Counted from the first letter of the stretch, positions 17,117-25,759 are shown. The stretch: DNA of 64,000 nucleotides from Xanthomonas rydalmerensis (GCF_033170385.1 NZ_CP126170.1:1884001-1948000); one strand, 5' to 3'. Numbers and translations: made by a program. The notes: generated by a model from the letters alone, not told the origin.

Positions 17117-18379
17117 ATGGCCGACAACATCCTCACCCGCACCGCGGGCAACGTGTTCGACTGGGTCAACGAGCGCGCCCCTGGGCTGATGCCGTTCTAC
17201 CGCAAGCACGTCACCGAGTACTACGCGCCGAAGAACTTCAACCTTTGGTACTACTTCGGCTCGTTGGCGATGGTGGTGCTGGTCAACCAGATCGTCACCG
17301 GCATCTTCCTGACGATGCACTACAAGACCAGCGCGGCCGAGGCGTTCAACTCGGTCGAGTACATCATGCGCGACGTCGAGTGGGGCTGGCTGATCCGCTA
17401 CATGCACTCCACCGGCGCCTCGCTGTTCTTCATCGTGGTGTACCTGCACATGTTCCGCGGGCTGATGTACGGCAGCTACAAGAAGCCGCGCGAGCTGGTG
17501 TGGATCCTGGGCATGCTGATCTACCTGGTGCTGATGGCCGAAGCCTTCATGGGCTACGTGCTGCCCTGGGGGCAGATGTCGTTCTGGGGCGCGAAGGTGA
17601 TCATCTCGCTGTTCGGTGCCATCCCGGTGATCGGCAACGGCCTGACCGAGTGGATCATGGGCGATTACCTGCCGTCCGACGCCACCCTCAACCGCTTCTT
17701 CGCCCTGCATGTGATCGCCCTGCCGCTGGTGCTGCTGCTGCTGGTGGTGCTGCACCTGGGCGCGCTGCACGAGGTCGGCTCCAACAATCCCGAAGGCGTG
17801 GAGATCAAGAAAGGGCCCAAGGGCAATCGCTGGAGCCCGAACAAGCCGGCCGACGGCATCCCGTTCCATCCGTACTACACGGTCAAGGATCTGGTCGGCG
17901 TCGGCTTCCTGCTGATGATCGGTGCCTTCATCATCTTCTTCGTGCCCGGCTTCGGCGGCCTGTTCCTGGAGCACGACAACTTCACCGAGGCCAACCGCCT
18001 GGTGACACCGGAGCACATCAAGCCGGTCTGGTACTACACCCCTTACTACGCGATGTTGCGGGTGGTGCCGAACAAGCTCGGTGGCGTGCTGGTGATGTTC
18101 TCGGCGATCGCGATCCTGTTCCTGGTGCCCTGGCTGGACCGCGCCAAGGTCAAGTCGATCCGCTACCGCGGCTGGATCTCGCGGGTGATGCTGGGAATCC
18201 TGGTGGTGTGCTTCGTCTGGCTCGGCGTGATCGGTTCCGGCCCCGGTACCGAGATCATCGAGACCTATATCGGCCGCGTGCTGACCGTGCTGTATTTCGC
18301 CTTCTTCCTGACGATGCCGATATGGACCTCGCTGGATCGAACCAAGCCGGTGCCGGAGCGGGTGAGCAGCCATGACTAA
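17117..18379 (+). CDS. petB: Cytochrome b subunit of the bc1 complex
   Basis: Membrane core of complex III, holding the two b haems and both quinone sites. 420 residues, the usual bacterial length, with eight or more hydrophobic helices. Visible motifs: IRYMHSTGASLFFIVVYLHMFRG (haem His), the GYVLPWGQMSFWGAKVI Qo-site block, the ALHVIALPLVLLLLVVLHLGALHE His pair, and PFHPYYTVKD. Its last eight bases overlap the petC start, which suggests coupled translation. Confidence 0.97.
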   Translation: MADNILTRTAGNVFDWVNERAPGLMPFYRKHVTEYYAPKNFNLWYYFGSLAMVVLVNQIVTGIFLTMHYKTSAAEAFNSVEYIMRDVEWGWLIRYMHSTGASLFFIVVYLHMFRGLMYGSYKKPRELVWILGMLIYLVLMAEAFMGYVLPWGQMSFWGAKVIISLFGAIPVIGNGLTEWIMGDYLPSDATLNRFFALHVIALPLVLLLLVVLHLGALHEVGSNNPEGVEIKKGPKGNRWSPNKPADGIPFHPYYTVKDLVGVGFLLMIGAFIIFFVPGFGGLFLEHDNFTEANRLVTPEHIKPVWYYTPYYAMLRVVPNKLGGVLVMFSAIAILFLVPWLDRAKVKSIRYRGWISRVMLGILVVCFVWLGVIGSGPGTEIIETYIGRVLTVLYFAFFLTMPIWTSLDRTKPVPERVSSHD

Positions 18380-19118
18380 GCGCCTGATCGCTGTGCTCGC
18401 CGGCGTCGCCTCGGCGCTGCTGCTGTCCGCCTCGGCCATGGCCGCCGAGGGCGCCGCCACCCTGCAGGCCGGCAACGACCTGGGCGACCGCGCCTCGCTG
18501 CAGCGTGGCGCCAAGCTGTTCATGAACTACTGTTCCGGCTGCCACTCGCTGAAGTACCTGCGCTACCAGCGCATGGCCGAGGATCTGGGCCTGAGCGAGG
18601 ACGAGGTGATGCACAACCTCAACTTCACCGGCGCCAAGATCGGCGAACACATCGAGACGGCGATGCCGCACGATGCGGCGACCAAGTGGTTCGGCAAGGC
18701 GCCGCCGGACCTGAGCCTGATCGCCCGCGTGCGCGGCACCGACTGGGTCTACACCTACCTCAAGTCGTTCTATCTCGACCAGTCGCGGCCGCTGGGCTGG
18801 AACAACAAGCTGTTCGCCAATGCCTCCATGCCCAATCCCTTGTGGGATCTGCAGGGTCTGCAGCAGCCGGTCTACGGCAAGGCCGAGCAGCCGGGCGTGG
18901 ACAAGCCGGTGGAGCGGCTGCAGCTGGCGACACCGGGCAAGCAGAGCCCGGTCGAGTTCGACCAGACGGTGCGCGACATCAGCAATTTCCTCGAATACGC
19001 CGGCGAGCCGGCGGCGTTGAAGCGGCAGAGCCTGGGCGTGTGGGTGGTGCTGTTCCTGGCGCTGCTGACCTTCCTGGCCTATCTGCTGAAGAAGGAATAC
19101 TGGAAGGACGTGCATTGA
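18372..19118 (+). CDS. petC: Cytochrome c1 subunit of the bc1 complex
   Basis: Periplasmic c-type cytochrome of complex III, passing electrons to soluble cytochrome c. 248 residues: signal peptide (LIAVLAGVASALLLSASAMAAE), haem site NYCSGCHSLKYLRYQRM near 55, and C-terminal anchor GVWVVLFLALLTFLAYLLKKEYW. The likely haem Met ligand is in the FANASMPNPLWDLQG stretch. It is the last gene of petABC; a 7-bp hairpin (19122-19138) follows without a U-run. Confidence 0.96.
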   Translation: MTKRLIAVLAGVASALLLSASAMAAEGAATLQAGNDLGDRASLQRGAKLFMNYCSGCHSLKYLRYQRMAEDLGLSEDEVMHNLNFTGAKIGEHIETAMPHDAATKWFGKAPPDLSLIARVRGTDWVYTYLKSFYLDQSRPLGWNNKLFANASMPNPLWDLQGLQQPVYGKAEQPGVDKPVERLQLATPGKQSPVEFDQTVRDISNFLEYAGEPAALKRQSLGVWVVLFLALLTFLAYLLKKEYWKDVH

Positions 19119-19181
19119 GCGGCGGCCGTCTCGGCCGCATCCCGGCTGCACCGTTGCTGAGCCGATCCCCTGTTCATCCTA

Positions 19182-19210
19182 TTGGCTTTTGTGAGCGAGG
19201 GTTGCACACT
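19182..19210 (+). promoter_or_regulatory. Putative promoter of sspA
   Basis: TTGGCT (19182-19187) and CACACT (19205-19210) with a 17-base spacer, 78 bases before the sspA ATG, inside the 170-base gap after petC. Pattern-based. Confidence 0.4.
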
Positions 19211-19288
19211 CAGGGGCCGTGACGACCGTCCGCAATGTGCGGGCGGCGTCGATGCGGCCGGCGGATTCCGGCCGTCGGAGAGCCTTGA

Positions 19289-19924
19289 ATGGCGGCGAGT
19301 TTGCGCATGCGAAATACCTTGACGTTGTTTTCCTCCACGGATGATGTCCTGTGCCACCGCGTCCGCCTGGTGCTCGCGGCCAAGGGCGTGACCTACGATT
19401 TCGTGGCGGTGGATCCGCAGAATCCGCCGGAAGACCTGATCGACCTGAATCCCTACCACTCGGTGCCGACCCTGGTGGAGCGCGAGCTGGTGCTGTACGC
19501 CGCCTCGGTGGTCAGCGAGTACCTGGACGAGCGCTATCCGCATCCGCCGCTGATGCCGGTGGACCCGCTTTCGCGCGCGCGCCTGCGCCTGGCGATGCTG
19601 CGCATCGAGCACGACTGGGTGCCGCAGGTGCAGGCGATCCAGCTCGGCAACAAGGCCCAGGCCGAAGCCGGGCGCAAGCGCCTGAAGGAACTGCTGACCG
19701 CGTCGGTGCCGCTGTTCAAGGCCAGCAAGTTCTTCCTCAATCCGGAGATGAGCCTGGCCGATTGCGCGATGGCGCCGATCATCTGGCGCCTGCAGGCGCT
19801 GGACATCCCGCTGCCGAAGGACGGCAAGGCGATCGAGGATTACGGCAATCGCATCTTCCGCAATCCGGGATTCATCCGCAGCCTGACCGACCAGGAAAAG
19901 AAACTGCGCGACCTGCCGGCATGA
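19289..19924 (+). CDS. sspA: Stringent starvation protein A
   Basis: RNA-polymerase-associated, GST-fold protein that helps stationary-phase gene control. 211 residues. N-terminal thioredoxin-like domain with LTLFSSTDDVLCHRVRLVLAAKGVTYDF, PYHSVPTLVERELVLYAA and VVSEYLDERYPHPPLMP, then an all-helical domain with LADCAMAPIIWRL. The chosen ATG has GGAGAG about eight bases before it; a second ATG six codons on (MRNTLTLF) is possible. sspB follows after 73 bases, as in the usual sspA-sspB pair. Confidence 0.95.
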   Translation: MAASLRMRNTLTLFSSTDDVLCHRVRLVLAAKGVTYDFVAVDPQNPPEDLIDLNPYHSVPTLVERELVLYAASVVSEYLDERYPHPPLMPVDPLSRARLRLAMLRIEHDWVPQVQAIQLGNKAQAEAGRKRLKELLTASVPLFKASKFFLNPEMSLADCAMAPIIWRLQALDIPLPKDGKAIEDYGNRIFRNPGFIRSLTDQEKKLRDLPA

Positions 19925-19985
19925 TGCTGTCCGCCGCGCCGTCCCCGCTGACTTCCGAGCTGTACCGGCGTTGCGTGCCGGCACG

Positions 19986-19991
19986 TAGAAT
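19986..19991 (+). promoter_or_regulatory. -10-like TAGAAT six bases before sspB
   Basis: TAGAAT lies so near the sspB ATG (19998) that transcription from it would start at about the start codon, giving a leaderless mRNA. The same spacing is seen at the ArsR-type gene (10154 and 10166). No convincing -35 is visible, and read-through from sspA is likely as well. Confidence 0.35.
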
Positions 19992-19997
19992 GGGCGC

Positions 19998-20429
19998 ATG
20001 AGCGACGACACTTCCCGCATGACCAGCCATCGCCCGTACCTGCTGCGGGCGCTGGTGGAATGGATCAACGACAACGGCATGACCCCGCACATCCTGGTGG
20101 ATGCGGGACTGCCCGGCGTCCAGGTGCCGCCGAGCGCGGTCAAGGACGGGCGGGTGGTACTGAACATCGCCGAGCGCGCGGTGGTGCGGTTGCAGATCGA
20201 CAACGACGGGGTCAGCTTCACCGCCCGCTTCGGGGGCGTCAGCTACCCGGTGCAGGTGCCGATGTCCGCGGTGCTGGCGGTCTATGCGCGCGAAACCGGG
20301 CAGGGCATGGCGCTGCCGGACGACATCCACGGCGCCAGCGAACCGCCGGGCGACGACACTCCGCCACCGCCGCGGCCGGGCGGTTCCGACGACGCCGGCA
20401 AGCGTCCGCGTCTGCGCGTGGTCAAGTAA
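19998..20429 (+). CDS. sspB: ClpXP protease specificity-enhancing factor SspB
   Basis: Adaptor that delivers ssrA-tagged and other substrates to ClpXP. 143 residues. The substrate-binding domain (about 8-112) starts with SHRPYLLRALVEWINDNGMTPHILVDA and contains VVLNIAERAVVRLQIDND and the GGVSYPVQVPMSAVLAVYARETGQGM block. A disordered Pro/Asp linker then leads to the ClpX-docking tail RPRLRVVK, as in E. coli. Downstream, 20430-20746 holds a REP-like palindrome and no gene. Confidence 0.96.
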   Translation: MSDDTSRMTSHRPYLLRALVEWINDNGMTPHILVDAGLPGVQVPPSAVKDGRVVLNIAERAVVRLQIDNDGVSFTARFGGVSYPVQVPMSAVLAVYARETGQGMALPDDIHGASEPPGDDTPPPPRPGGSDDAGKRPRLRVVK

Positions 20430-20518
20430 GCAGTGGATGTGCGGCCCCGGTGGCCGCGCGCTGGCCCCGCGAGCTGGTGTTTTTCAGTGTGCGAGCATCG
20501 CACGCACCGCGTTCCGTC

Positions 20519-20585
20519 GTAGGAGCGGCTTCAGCCGCGACGGGCGTTACTGGTAAAGCCGATCGCGGCTGAAGCCGCTCCTACA
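20519..20585. repeat. REP-like palindromic intergenic repeat, copy 2
   Basis: GTAGGAGCGGCTTCAGCCGC at the left mirrors GCGGCTGAAGCCGCTCCTAC at the right with a spacer of about 27 bases. It is the same element as 790-859. It lies in the 317-base gap between sspB and the convergent DUF3301 gene. The only other structure seen in that gap is a short hairpin, GGACGG-TCG-CCGTCC, at 20642-20656. Confidence 0.8.
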
Positions 20586-20746
20586 ACAGGCGGGGCGAAT
20601 CCCTGCGAATGCCCGCTGGACGCGCCGGTGTCGAGGATCGAGGACGGTCGCCGTCCATTCCAGGTGGCACGCGAAGCGGTGTTGACCCACCTTTGCTGCC
20701 GCCCAAGAGGCCGCACGCCATCGGTGCGCAGTCGTGATAACTCGGC

Positions 20747-21091
20747 TCAGTCGCGCTGCGCGCGCGCTTCCTGCAGGCTGCTCACGCTGGCCACCGACGG
20801 CCCGCTGAAGGCGATCAGCTGGTCGCCGAGCAGCACCAGACGCCCGCTGTGGCGGTCGGTGCCGTCGTAGGAATAGTCGAAACGGAAGCTGCGCTCGAAG
20901 CCGAGCCAGCCGTTGGGCAGACGCCGCAGGCGCAGGCCGGTGCCGTGCACGCTCTGGTCCAGCCACTGCACGTCGGCGGCCTTGCAGGCATTGCGGCCGA
21001 GGATTTCGGCGCGTTCGGCGGCGGCGCGCGCGGCGTTCCAGAACGCGAACACCGCGGCGCCGGCGATCATCAGCAGGATCAGGCTGGGCAT
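20747..21091 (-). CDS. DUF3301-family small membrane-anchored protein
   Basis: 114 residues from ATG at 21091. One N-terminal hydrophobic segment (LILLMIAGAAVFAFWNAAR) is followed by a soluble region with the family blocks AAERAEILGRNACKAADVQWLDQSVHGTGLRL, LPNGWLGFERSFRFDYSYDGTDRHSGRLVL and a C-terminal HSGRL.LLGD. The function is unknown. The longer open frame upstream is low-complexity and includes a GGGGATT repeat, so it is not used. Confidence 0.8.
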   Translation of the reverse strand: MPSLILLMIAGAAVFAFWNAARAAAERAEILGRNACKAADVQWLDQSVHGTGLRLRRLPNGWLGFERSFRFDYSYDGTDRHSGRLVLLGDQLIAFSGPSVASVSSLQEARAQRD

Positions 21092-21135
21092 GGCGCCACT
21101 GTAGCGAGGCGGCGGTAGGCGGGCAATCTTGGGGC

Positions 21136-21163
21136 GGGGATTGGGGATTGGGGATTGGGGATT
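21136..21163 (+). repeat. Four perfect GGGGATT repeats (G-quadruplex-capable)
   Basis: Four exact GGGGATT units, preceded by another GGGGC at 21131. Four runs of four G separated by ATT match a canonical intramolecular G-quadruplex pattern on the + strand. The repeat lies upstream of the DUF3301 start, in the 272-base gap before the DUF2272 gene. Similar units occur at 2333-2361. Confidence 0.8.
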
Positions 21164-21363
21164 GGCGGGCCTGTCCGCGGCTGACGGGGCGATGCTGCGC
21201 GTTCGCGTACCTTCAGGTGCCTGCGGGTAGTGCCGAGTTAGAGGCCTAGTCGTCACCATCACCCTGAGCGCCCGCCGCTTGCGCAATGCCTCGATTGCCC
21301 AAGGGATACGCTCGCTGGTTGGTTTTTTAGAGATGCCCCCGCGTCGCAATGGACGAACACGTT

Positions 21364-22509
21364 TCAGCCTTGCGGCTGTGGCTGTGGCTGTGGCTGCGGT
21401 TCGGTCTTGGGCGCTTCTTTGTTGGAGGGTACGCCGGGTTGTGGCGGAGCGGGCACCGCGGCGGGTGCGGGCGGAGTCGGCGTGGTCGGGGCGTTATGCG
21501 GTGCTGGCGGCACGGCAAGCGGGCCGGGTGCCCCGCTCGCTGGCGTCGCGGTCGGCGTCGCGATCGGTGCGGACGCTGGCATGGTGGGCGCGGTCGGTAG
21601 CAGCATCTGCGCCTGGGGTTGCAGCTTCAGCAGGGCCGACCAGTCCTGGCGGTTGAAGTCGCACAGTTCCTCGTGGCCGGGCGTGCATTCGAGCGCGGCG
21701 CCTTCGTCGTTCTGGTCCTGCGCCAGCGGCGCATCCAGTTGTAGGCGCCCGCTGCGATCCAGCTTGAGCTTGCGCATGGTTACCGCGTTGAACACGTTGC
21801 CGCCGATCAGATACAGGGTCTGGTCGCCGCCGACATTGGCCGCGACCACGATGTCGCAATGCGATTCCCACGGCAGCGGGCGGCCGCGCGCCAGCGCCTC
21901 GCGCAGGCCGGCAGCGCCGACCGGCTGCCGGCGGCCGCGCAGGAAACACAGCAGGTCGCCGGGCGCGGGTTTTTCCTGCTGCGGGTCGGCAAGGCGATAG
22001 GGCAGGCCGTCGGCGCCGGCCTGGTAAGCGGCGCGGATGTAGTCGATATGGCGGATCGAGGTGTGGAAGCCGGCCACGCCAGCGCGCACCATCACGTAGG
22101 ACACGAAGGCCGCCGACCACGGGTTGTCGACGATGAAGGCGCGGCAGTCGTTCTCGCGGTAGCGCGACCCGTCCAGCTGCTGGCAGCTCTCGGCGCCGTC
22201 GAAGCGGCCCATCGCGCCCAGCGTGCCGCTGTCGCGCCAGTACGTGGCGACGCGCTGCCAGGCTTCGATGCCATCGTCGGCAAGGTCGGCGCGCTCTGCC
22301 TCGGTGACGCGCAGGCCGGCCAGGCGGCCGTCGCGATCGATGAACGGGCGCCACCACAGCCGGTGTTCGTTGCAGGCGGTGCGCACGATCGCCACTGCCG
22401 CCGGAGTCAGGCCGAAGCGCGGCGGCAGATCGCAGACTTCCGCGGCCGCGGCGCGGCCGGCGGGAAACAGGGCGGCGACACACAGCAGCGCGAACCAGGG
22501 GCGGAACAT
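21364..22509 (-). CDS. DUF2272-family exported protein with Pro-rich tail
   Basis: 381 residues from ATG at 22509. A signal peptide (FALLCVAALFPAGRAAAA) is followed by a DUF2272 domain (about 45-250) with ENDCRAFIVDNPWSAAFVSYVMVRAGV, HIDYIRAAYQAG, PAPGDLLCFLRGR and ESHCDIVVAANVGGDQTLYLIGGN. The pattern of Asn/Asp-Pro-Trp-Ser-Ala-Ala-Phe with later His resembles CHAP/NlpC-like papain folds, but the role is not established. The C-terminal 75 residues are Pro/Ala/Thr-rich and end in alternating Gln-Pro encoded by a hexanucleotide repeat (about 21371-21400). Its neighbours do not suggest a pathway. Confidence 0.8.
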   Translation of the reverse strand: MFRPWFALLCVAALFPAGRAAAAEVCDLPPRFGLTPAAVAIVRTACNEHRLWWRPFIDRDGRLAGLRVTEAERADLADDGIEAWQRVATYWRDSGTLGAMGRFDGAESCQQLDGSRYRENDCRAFIVDNPWSAAFVSYVMVRAGVAGFHTSIRHIDYIRAAYQAGADGLPYRLADPQQEKPAPGDLLCFLRGRRQPVGAAGLREALARGRPLPWESHCDIVVAANVGGDQTLYLIGGNVFNAVTMRKLKLDRSGRLQLDAPLAQDQNDEGAALECTPGHEELCDFNRQDWSALLKLQPQAQMLLPTAPTMPASAPIATPTATPASGAPGPLAVPPAPHNAPTTPTPPAPAAVPAPPQPGVPSNKEAPKTEPQPQPQPQPQG

Positions 22510-22813
22510 CGGCGAACTCGGCGGGGAGGGGAAAGCGTGCAGCGTCGCAGAGCGGCGTTGGCGAGGCCGTGAAGTGTAGGGCGTGTCGTGCGATGTAGGC
22601 AGGTCGCACCGTGCTGGCTGACGCGTTCGCTGGCGATCAGGCGCTTTGCAGCTTGCCCTGGCGCGTGGCGTGACTCATCCAGCGAGGGCTGAAGCGATCA
22701 ATCTCGGGACCGAGGCATGCGTGCAGACATGCACGCTTGAGAGAATGTGTCCGCGTTCGCCGCGGGCGAGGCTTTCGCCACAGCGGTCGCCTCGCCACGT
22801 GCAGGTCTTGCCG
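22510..22813. other. Gap without a supported gene
   Basis: 304 bases between the DUF2272 start and the nadC stop, both on the minus strand. The only structure seen is a short hairpin, GCGTGC-AGACAT-GCACGC, near 22719-22736. No supported coding region; it must hold the DUF2272 promoter. Confidence 0.5.
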
Positions 22814-23692
22814 CTACCGCGGGGGCGGGCCGAGTTTCAGCGATAGATCCACCGCCTGCACGTGTTTGGTCAGGGCGCCGATGGAGATGCAGTCGACGCC
22901 GTCGGCGGCGATCGCGCGCACCGCGTCCAGGTCCACGCCGCCGGAGACTTCCAGCGGGATCGCGCGGTGGAACGGTGCGGCTGCGGCGATCGCCACCGCG
23001 TCGCGGCGCTGCTCCGCGGTGAAGTCGTCGATCAGGATGCGGTCGCAGCCGGCCTCTAGCGCCTCGCGCAGTTGCTCCAGGGTTTCCACCTCGACCACCA
23101 GCGGCAGTGTCGGCCACTGCGCGCGCGCGGCGGCCACCGCGGCGGGCAGCGAGCCGGCGGCGTGGATGTGGTTTTCCTTGAGCATCACCGTGTCGTACAG
23201 GCCGATGCGATGGTTGCTGCCGCCGCCGCAACGCACCGCGTACTTCTGCGCCAGGCGCAGGCCGGGCAGGGTCTTGCGCGTATCCAGGATGCGCGCGCCG
23301 GTGCCGGCGACTGCAGCCACGTAGGCGGCGGTGGCGGTAGCGGTGGCCGAGAGGGTCTGCAGGAAGTTCAACGAGGCGCGCTCGGCGCTGACCAGGGCGC
23401 GACTGCGCCCGTGCAGCAGGGCGAGCACGGTGCCGGCGGCCACGCGCTGGCCTTCGGCCACCTGCCAGTCGATCCGTACCTGCGGATCCAGCGCCTGGTG
23501 GCAGGCGTCGAACCAGGGGCGGCCGGCGATCACCGCGTCCTGCTTGCACAGCAGGTAGGCGCTATCTGCGCGGTCGGGCAGCAGCGCGGCGGTGACGTCG
23601 CCGCTGCCGAGGTCCTCGGCCAGTGCGCGCGCCACGTCGGCGGCGATCAGCTCCGCTGCAGGCGCCTGCGGCGGCGCCGGGTCGCGGCTCAT
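22814..23692 (-). CDS. nadC: Nicotinate-nucleotide diphosphorylase (carboxylating), quinolinate phosphoribosyltransferase
   Basis: Converts quinolinate and PRPP to nicotinate mononucleotide in NAD synthesis. 292 residues from ATG at 23692, overlapping the Trm112-like stop by four bases. Visible blocks: EDLGSGDVTAALLP near the N-terminus, ASLNFLQTLSATATATAAYV, ILDTRKTLPGLRLAQKYAVRCGGGSNHRIGLYDTVMLKENH (residues for substrate phosphates), VEVETLEQLREAL, and the C-terminal EVSGGVDLDAVRAIAADGVDCISIGALTKH. Length and motifs are normal. Confidence 0.96.
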   Translation of the reverse strand: MSRDPAPPQAPAAELIAADVARALAEDLGSGDVTAALLPDRADSAYLLCKQDAVIAGRPWFDACHQALDPQVRIDWQVAEGQRVAAGTVLALLHGRSRALVSAERASLNFLQTLSATATATAAYVAAVAGTGARILDTRKTLPGLRLAQKYAVRCGGGSNHRIGLYDTVMLKENHIHAAGSLPAAVAAARAQWPTLPLVVEVETLEQLREALEAGCDRILIDDFTAEQRRDAVAIAAAAPFHRAIPLEVSGGVDLDAVRAIAADGVDCISIGALTKHVQAVDLSLKLGPPPR

Positions 23693-23958
23693 TTGGCCGG
23701 GAAGTCGGCGAGTTGGGCGGTGCCGATGGCTTCCTCGGCCAGCAGCACCGGAATGCCGTCGTCGACGCGGAACACCTGCTTGCGGTCGCGGGTGATCAGG
23801 GCTTCGCGCAGCGGTTGCGCCTGCGCACTGCCATCGGCGCGCTGCACGCCGCCGGCGGCGATGGCGCGATTCAACGCCTCCAGGCCGCGCGCCTCCAGCA
23901 GCGCCAGCGGTTGGCGGGTGTCGGGCGAGCAGAGCAGGTCGAGCAGTTTGCGGTCCAT
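23689..23958 (-). CDS. Trm112-family protein, Cys-poor variant
   Basis: 89 residues. The N-terminus MDRKLLDLLCSPDTRQPLALL and the C-terminal FRVDDGIPVLLAEEA match small Trm112/YcaR-type proteins, which in bacteria are about 60 residues and usually bind zinc with Cys. Here only one Cys is present and the CPxC pair is absent, and a central insert of about 25 residues (ALNRAIAAGGVQRADGSAQAQ) enlarges the protein. The role may be structural. It overlaps nadC (ATGA) and is divergent from purE across 58 bases. Confidence 0.75.
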   Translation of the reverse strand: MDRKLLDLLCSPDTRQPLALLEARGLEALNRAIAAGGVQRADGSAQAQPLREALITRDRKQVFRVDDGIPVLLAEEAIGTAQLADFPAK

Positions 23959-23978
23959 CCGGTCTTCGTCTTGCGTGG

Positions 23979-23999
23979 AAGACGGCTAGAATACGTCTT
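23979..23999 (+). promoter_or_regulatory. purE -10 TAGAAT inside an inverted repeat
   Basis: TAGAAT (23987-23992) lies 24 bases before the purE ATG, within AAGACG-N9-CGTCTT (23979-23984 and 23994-23999). It could be both promoter and repressor site. The -35 is unclear; TTCGTC (23965-23970) has a 16-base spacing. Confidence 0.45.
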
Positions 24000-24016
24000 T
24001 AAGGCAGGGGACGGCC

Positions 24017-24520
24017 ATGACCTCCAAGCAAACCGCGCCGCTCGTCGGCATCGTGATGGGTTCCCGCTCCGATTGGGAGACCATGCAGCATGCGGCGCAG
24101 AAACTCGATGCGCTGGGTGTGCCCTATGAAGTGAAGGTGGTGTCGGCGCACCGCACCCCGGACGTGCTGTTCGCCTATGCCGAGCAAGCGGCCGCGCGCG
24201 GCCTGCGCGCGATCGTGGCCGGTGCCGGCGGCGCCGCGCACCTGCCGGGCATGCTGGCGGCCAAGACCGCGGTGCCGGTGCTGGGCGTGCCGGTGCAGTC
24301 CAAGGCGCTCAACGGCATGGACTCGCTGCTGTCGATCGTGCAGATGCCGGCCGGCATCCCGGTAGCCACGTTCGCGATCGGCGTCGCCGGCGCGGCCAAC
24401 GCTGCGCTGTTCGCCGCGGCGATGCTGGCTCACGACCACGCCGAGATCGGCGCCGCGCTGGGCGAGTTCCGCCAGCGACAGACCGACGAGGTGATGGCCA
24501 AGGACGATCCGCGCCAATGA
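24017..24520 (+). CDS. purE: N5-carboxyaminoimidazole ribonucleotide mutase
   Basis: Converts N5-CAIR to CAIR in purine synthesis. 167 residues. The class I signature [18 protein letters not shown], the [15 protein letters not shown] block and [26 protein letters not shown] are visible. It overlaps purK by four bases (ATGA), so the two enzymes that replace direct carboxylation are made together. Confidence 0.97.
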   Translation: MTSKQTAPLVGIVMGSRSDWETMQHAAQKLDALGVPYEVKVVSAHRTPDVLFAYAEQAAARGLRAIVAGAGGAAHLPGMLAAKTAVPVLGVPVQSKALNGMDSLLSIVQMPAGIPVATFAIGVAGAANAALFAAAMLAHDHAEIGAALGEFRQRQTDEVMAKDDPRQ

Positions 24521-25665
24521 CCACCGTCGGCATTCTGGGGGCGGGGCAGTTGGCGCGCATGCTGGCGGTGGCCGGCGTGCCGCTGGGCCTGCGCTTCGCG
24601 CTGCTGGATCCGGCGGCCGATGCCTGCGCCGGGCAGGTGGCGCCGCTGCGGGTCGGCGACTATGCCGACCAGGCCGCGTTGGCGGCGTTCGCGGACGCGG
24701 TCGACGTGGCGACCTTCGATTTCGAGAACGTGCCGGCGGACAGCGCCGCGGCCCTGGCCGGACAGGTGCCGGTGTTCCCGAGCCCGGATGCGCTGGCGGT
24801 GGCGCAGGACCGCCTGGCCGAGAAGACCCTGTTCCGCGAGCTCGGCATTCCGGTGCCGGCATTCGCCGCGATCGACACCCGCGCCGATCTGGACGCGGCG
24901 CTGGCGCAGGTCGGTACGCCGTGCATCCTCAAGACCCGCCGGCTCGGTTACGACGGCAAGGGCCAGTTCCGCATCGCCTCCGCCGCCGACGCCGATGCGG
25001 CCTGGGCGGCGCTGGGCGCGCAGGCGGCCAGCGTGGGCCTGATCGCCGAGGCGTTCGTGCCGTTCCAGCGCGAGGTCAGCGTGGTGGCGGTGCGCAGCCG
25101 CGACGGCGAATTCCGCACCTGGCCGCTCACCGAGAACTGGCATGTGCACGGTGTGCTCTCGGCCAGCCTGGCCCCGGCGCAGGCCGATGCCGCGCTGGAG
25201 CAGGCGGCGGTGGCGCATGCGCGTGCCCTGGCCGAGCGCCTGCAGTACGTGGGCGTGTTCGCGCTGGAACTGTTCTGCCGCGACGGCGAGCTGCTGGCCA
25301 ACGAGATGGCCCCGCGCGTGCACAACTCCGGCCACTGGACCATCGAAGGCGCGGAAACCTCGCAGTTCGAGAACCACTTGCGCGCGGTGCTGGGGCTGCC
25401 GCTCGGTTCCACGCGCATGCGCGGCCACGCCTGCATGCTCAACTGGATCGGCACGATGCCCGATGCCGCAGCGGTGCTTGCGCAGCCCGGCGGACACTGG
25501 CACGACTACGGCAAGGAACCGCGCGATGGCCGCAAGGTCGGGCACGCCACCTTGCGCGAGGACACGCCCGAGGCGCTGGCCCACGCACTGCAGGCGGTAG
25601 GCGAGCAGCTGCAGCGCCAAGCCCAAGTCGCCCCGGTGATCGCCGCCCTGCGCGGCCAGCGCTGA
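24517..25665 (+). CDS. purK: N5-carboxyaminoimidazole ribonucleotide synthase
   Basis: ATP-grasp ligase that makes N5-CAIR from AIR, bicarbonate and ATP. 382 residues. N-terminal [19 protein letters not shown]-grasp lysine region [14 protein letters not shown] (about 145), [19 protein letters not shown], and metal site [28 protein letters not shown] near the C-terminus. It is coupled to purE. A GGCGGCC/GGCCGCC hairpin at 25705-25720 lies downstream, before the convergent sodB. Confidence 0.97.
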   Translation: MTTVGILGAGQLARMLAVAGVPLGLRFALLDPAADACAGQVAPLRVGDYADQAALAAFADAVDVATFDFENVPADSAAALAGQVPVFPSPDALAVAQDRLAEKTLFRELGIPVPAFAAIDTRADLDAALAQVGTPCILKTRRLGYDGKGQFRIASAADADAAWAALGAQAASVGLIAEAFVPFQREVSVVAVRSRDGEFRTWPLTENWHVHGVLSASLAPAQADAALEQAAVAHARALAERLQYVGVFALELFCRDGELLANEMAPRVHNSGHWTIEGAETSQFENHLRAVLGLPLGSTRMRGHACMLNWIGTMPDAAAVLAQPGGHWHDYGKEPRDGRKVGHATLREDTPEALAHALQAVGEQLQRQAQVAPVIAALRGQR

Positions 25666-25704
25666 ATCAGGCGCCAGGTCCAGGCCTCGCCTGGGCCAGC
25701 AATC

Positions 25705-25755
25705 GGCGGCCACGGCCGCCGCTCCTGCGACTCCCCAATCCCGACTCCCCACTCC
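25705..25755. terminator. Hairpin and CCCCAATCCC-type repeat between convergent purK and sodB
   Basis: GGCGGCC (25705-25711) pairs with GGCCGCC (25714-25720). It is followed by CTCCCCAATCCCGACTCCCC (25731-25750), a copy of the unit found between sad and corA. A bidirectional transcription end is plausible, but no T-run is present. Confidence 0.4.
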
Positions 25756-25759
25756 CGGC

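Noticed and set aside
21136..21163. CRISPR-like short tandem repeat
   Set aside because: Units are 7 bases and directly adjacent without spacers; no cas genes anywhere in the window.
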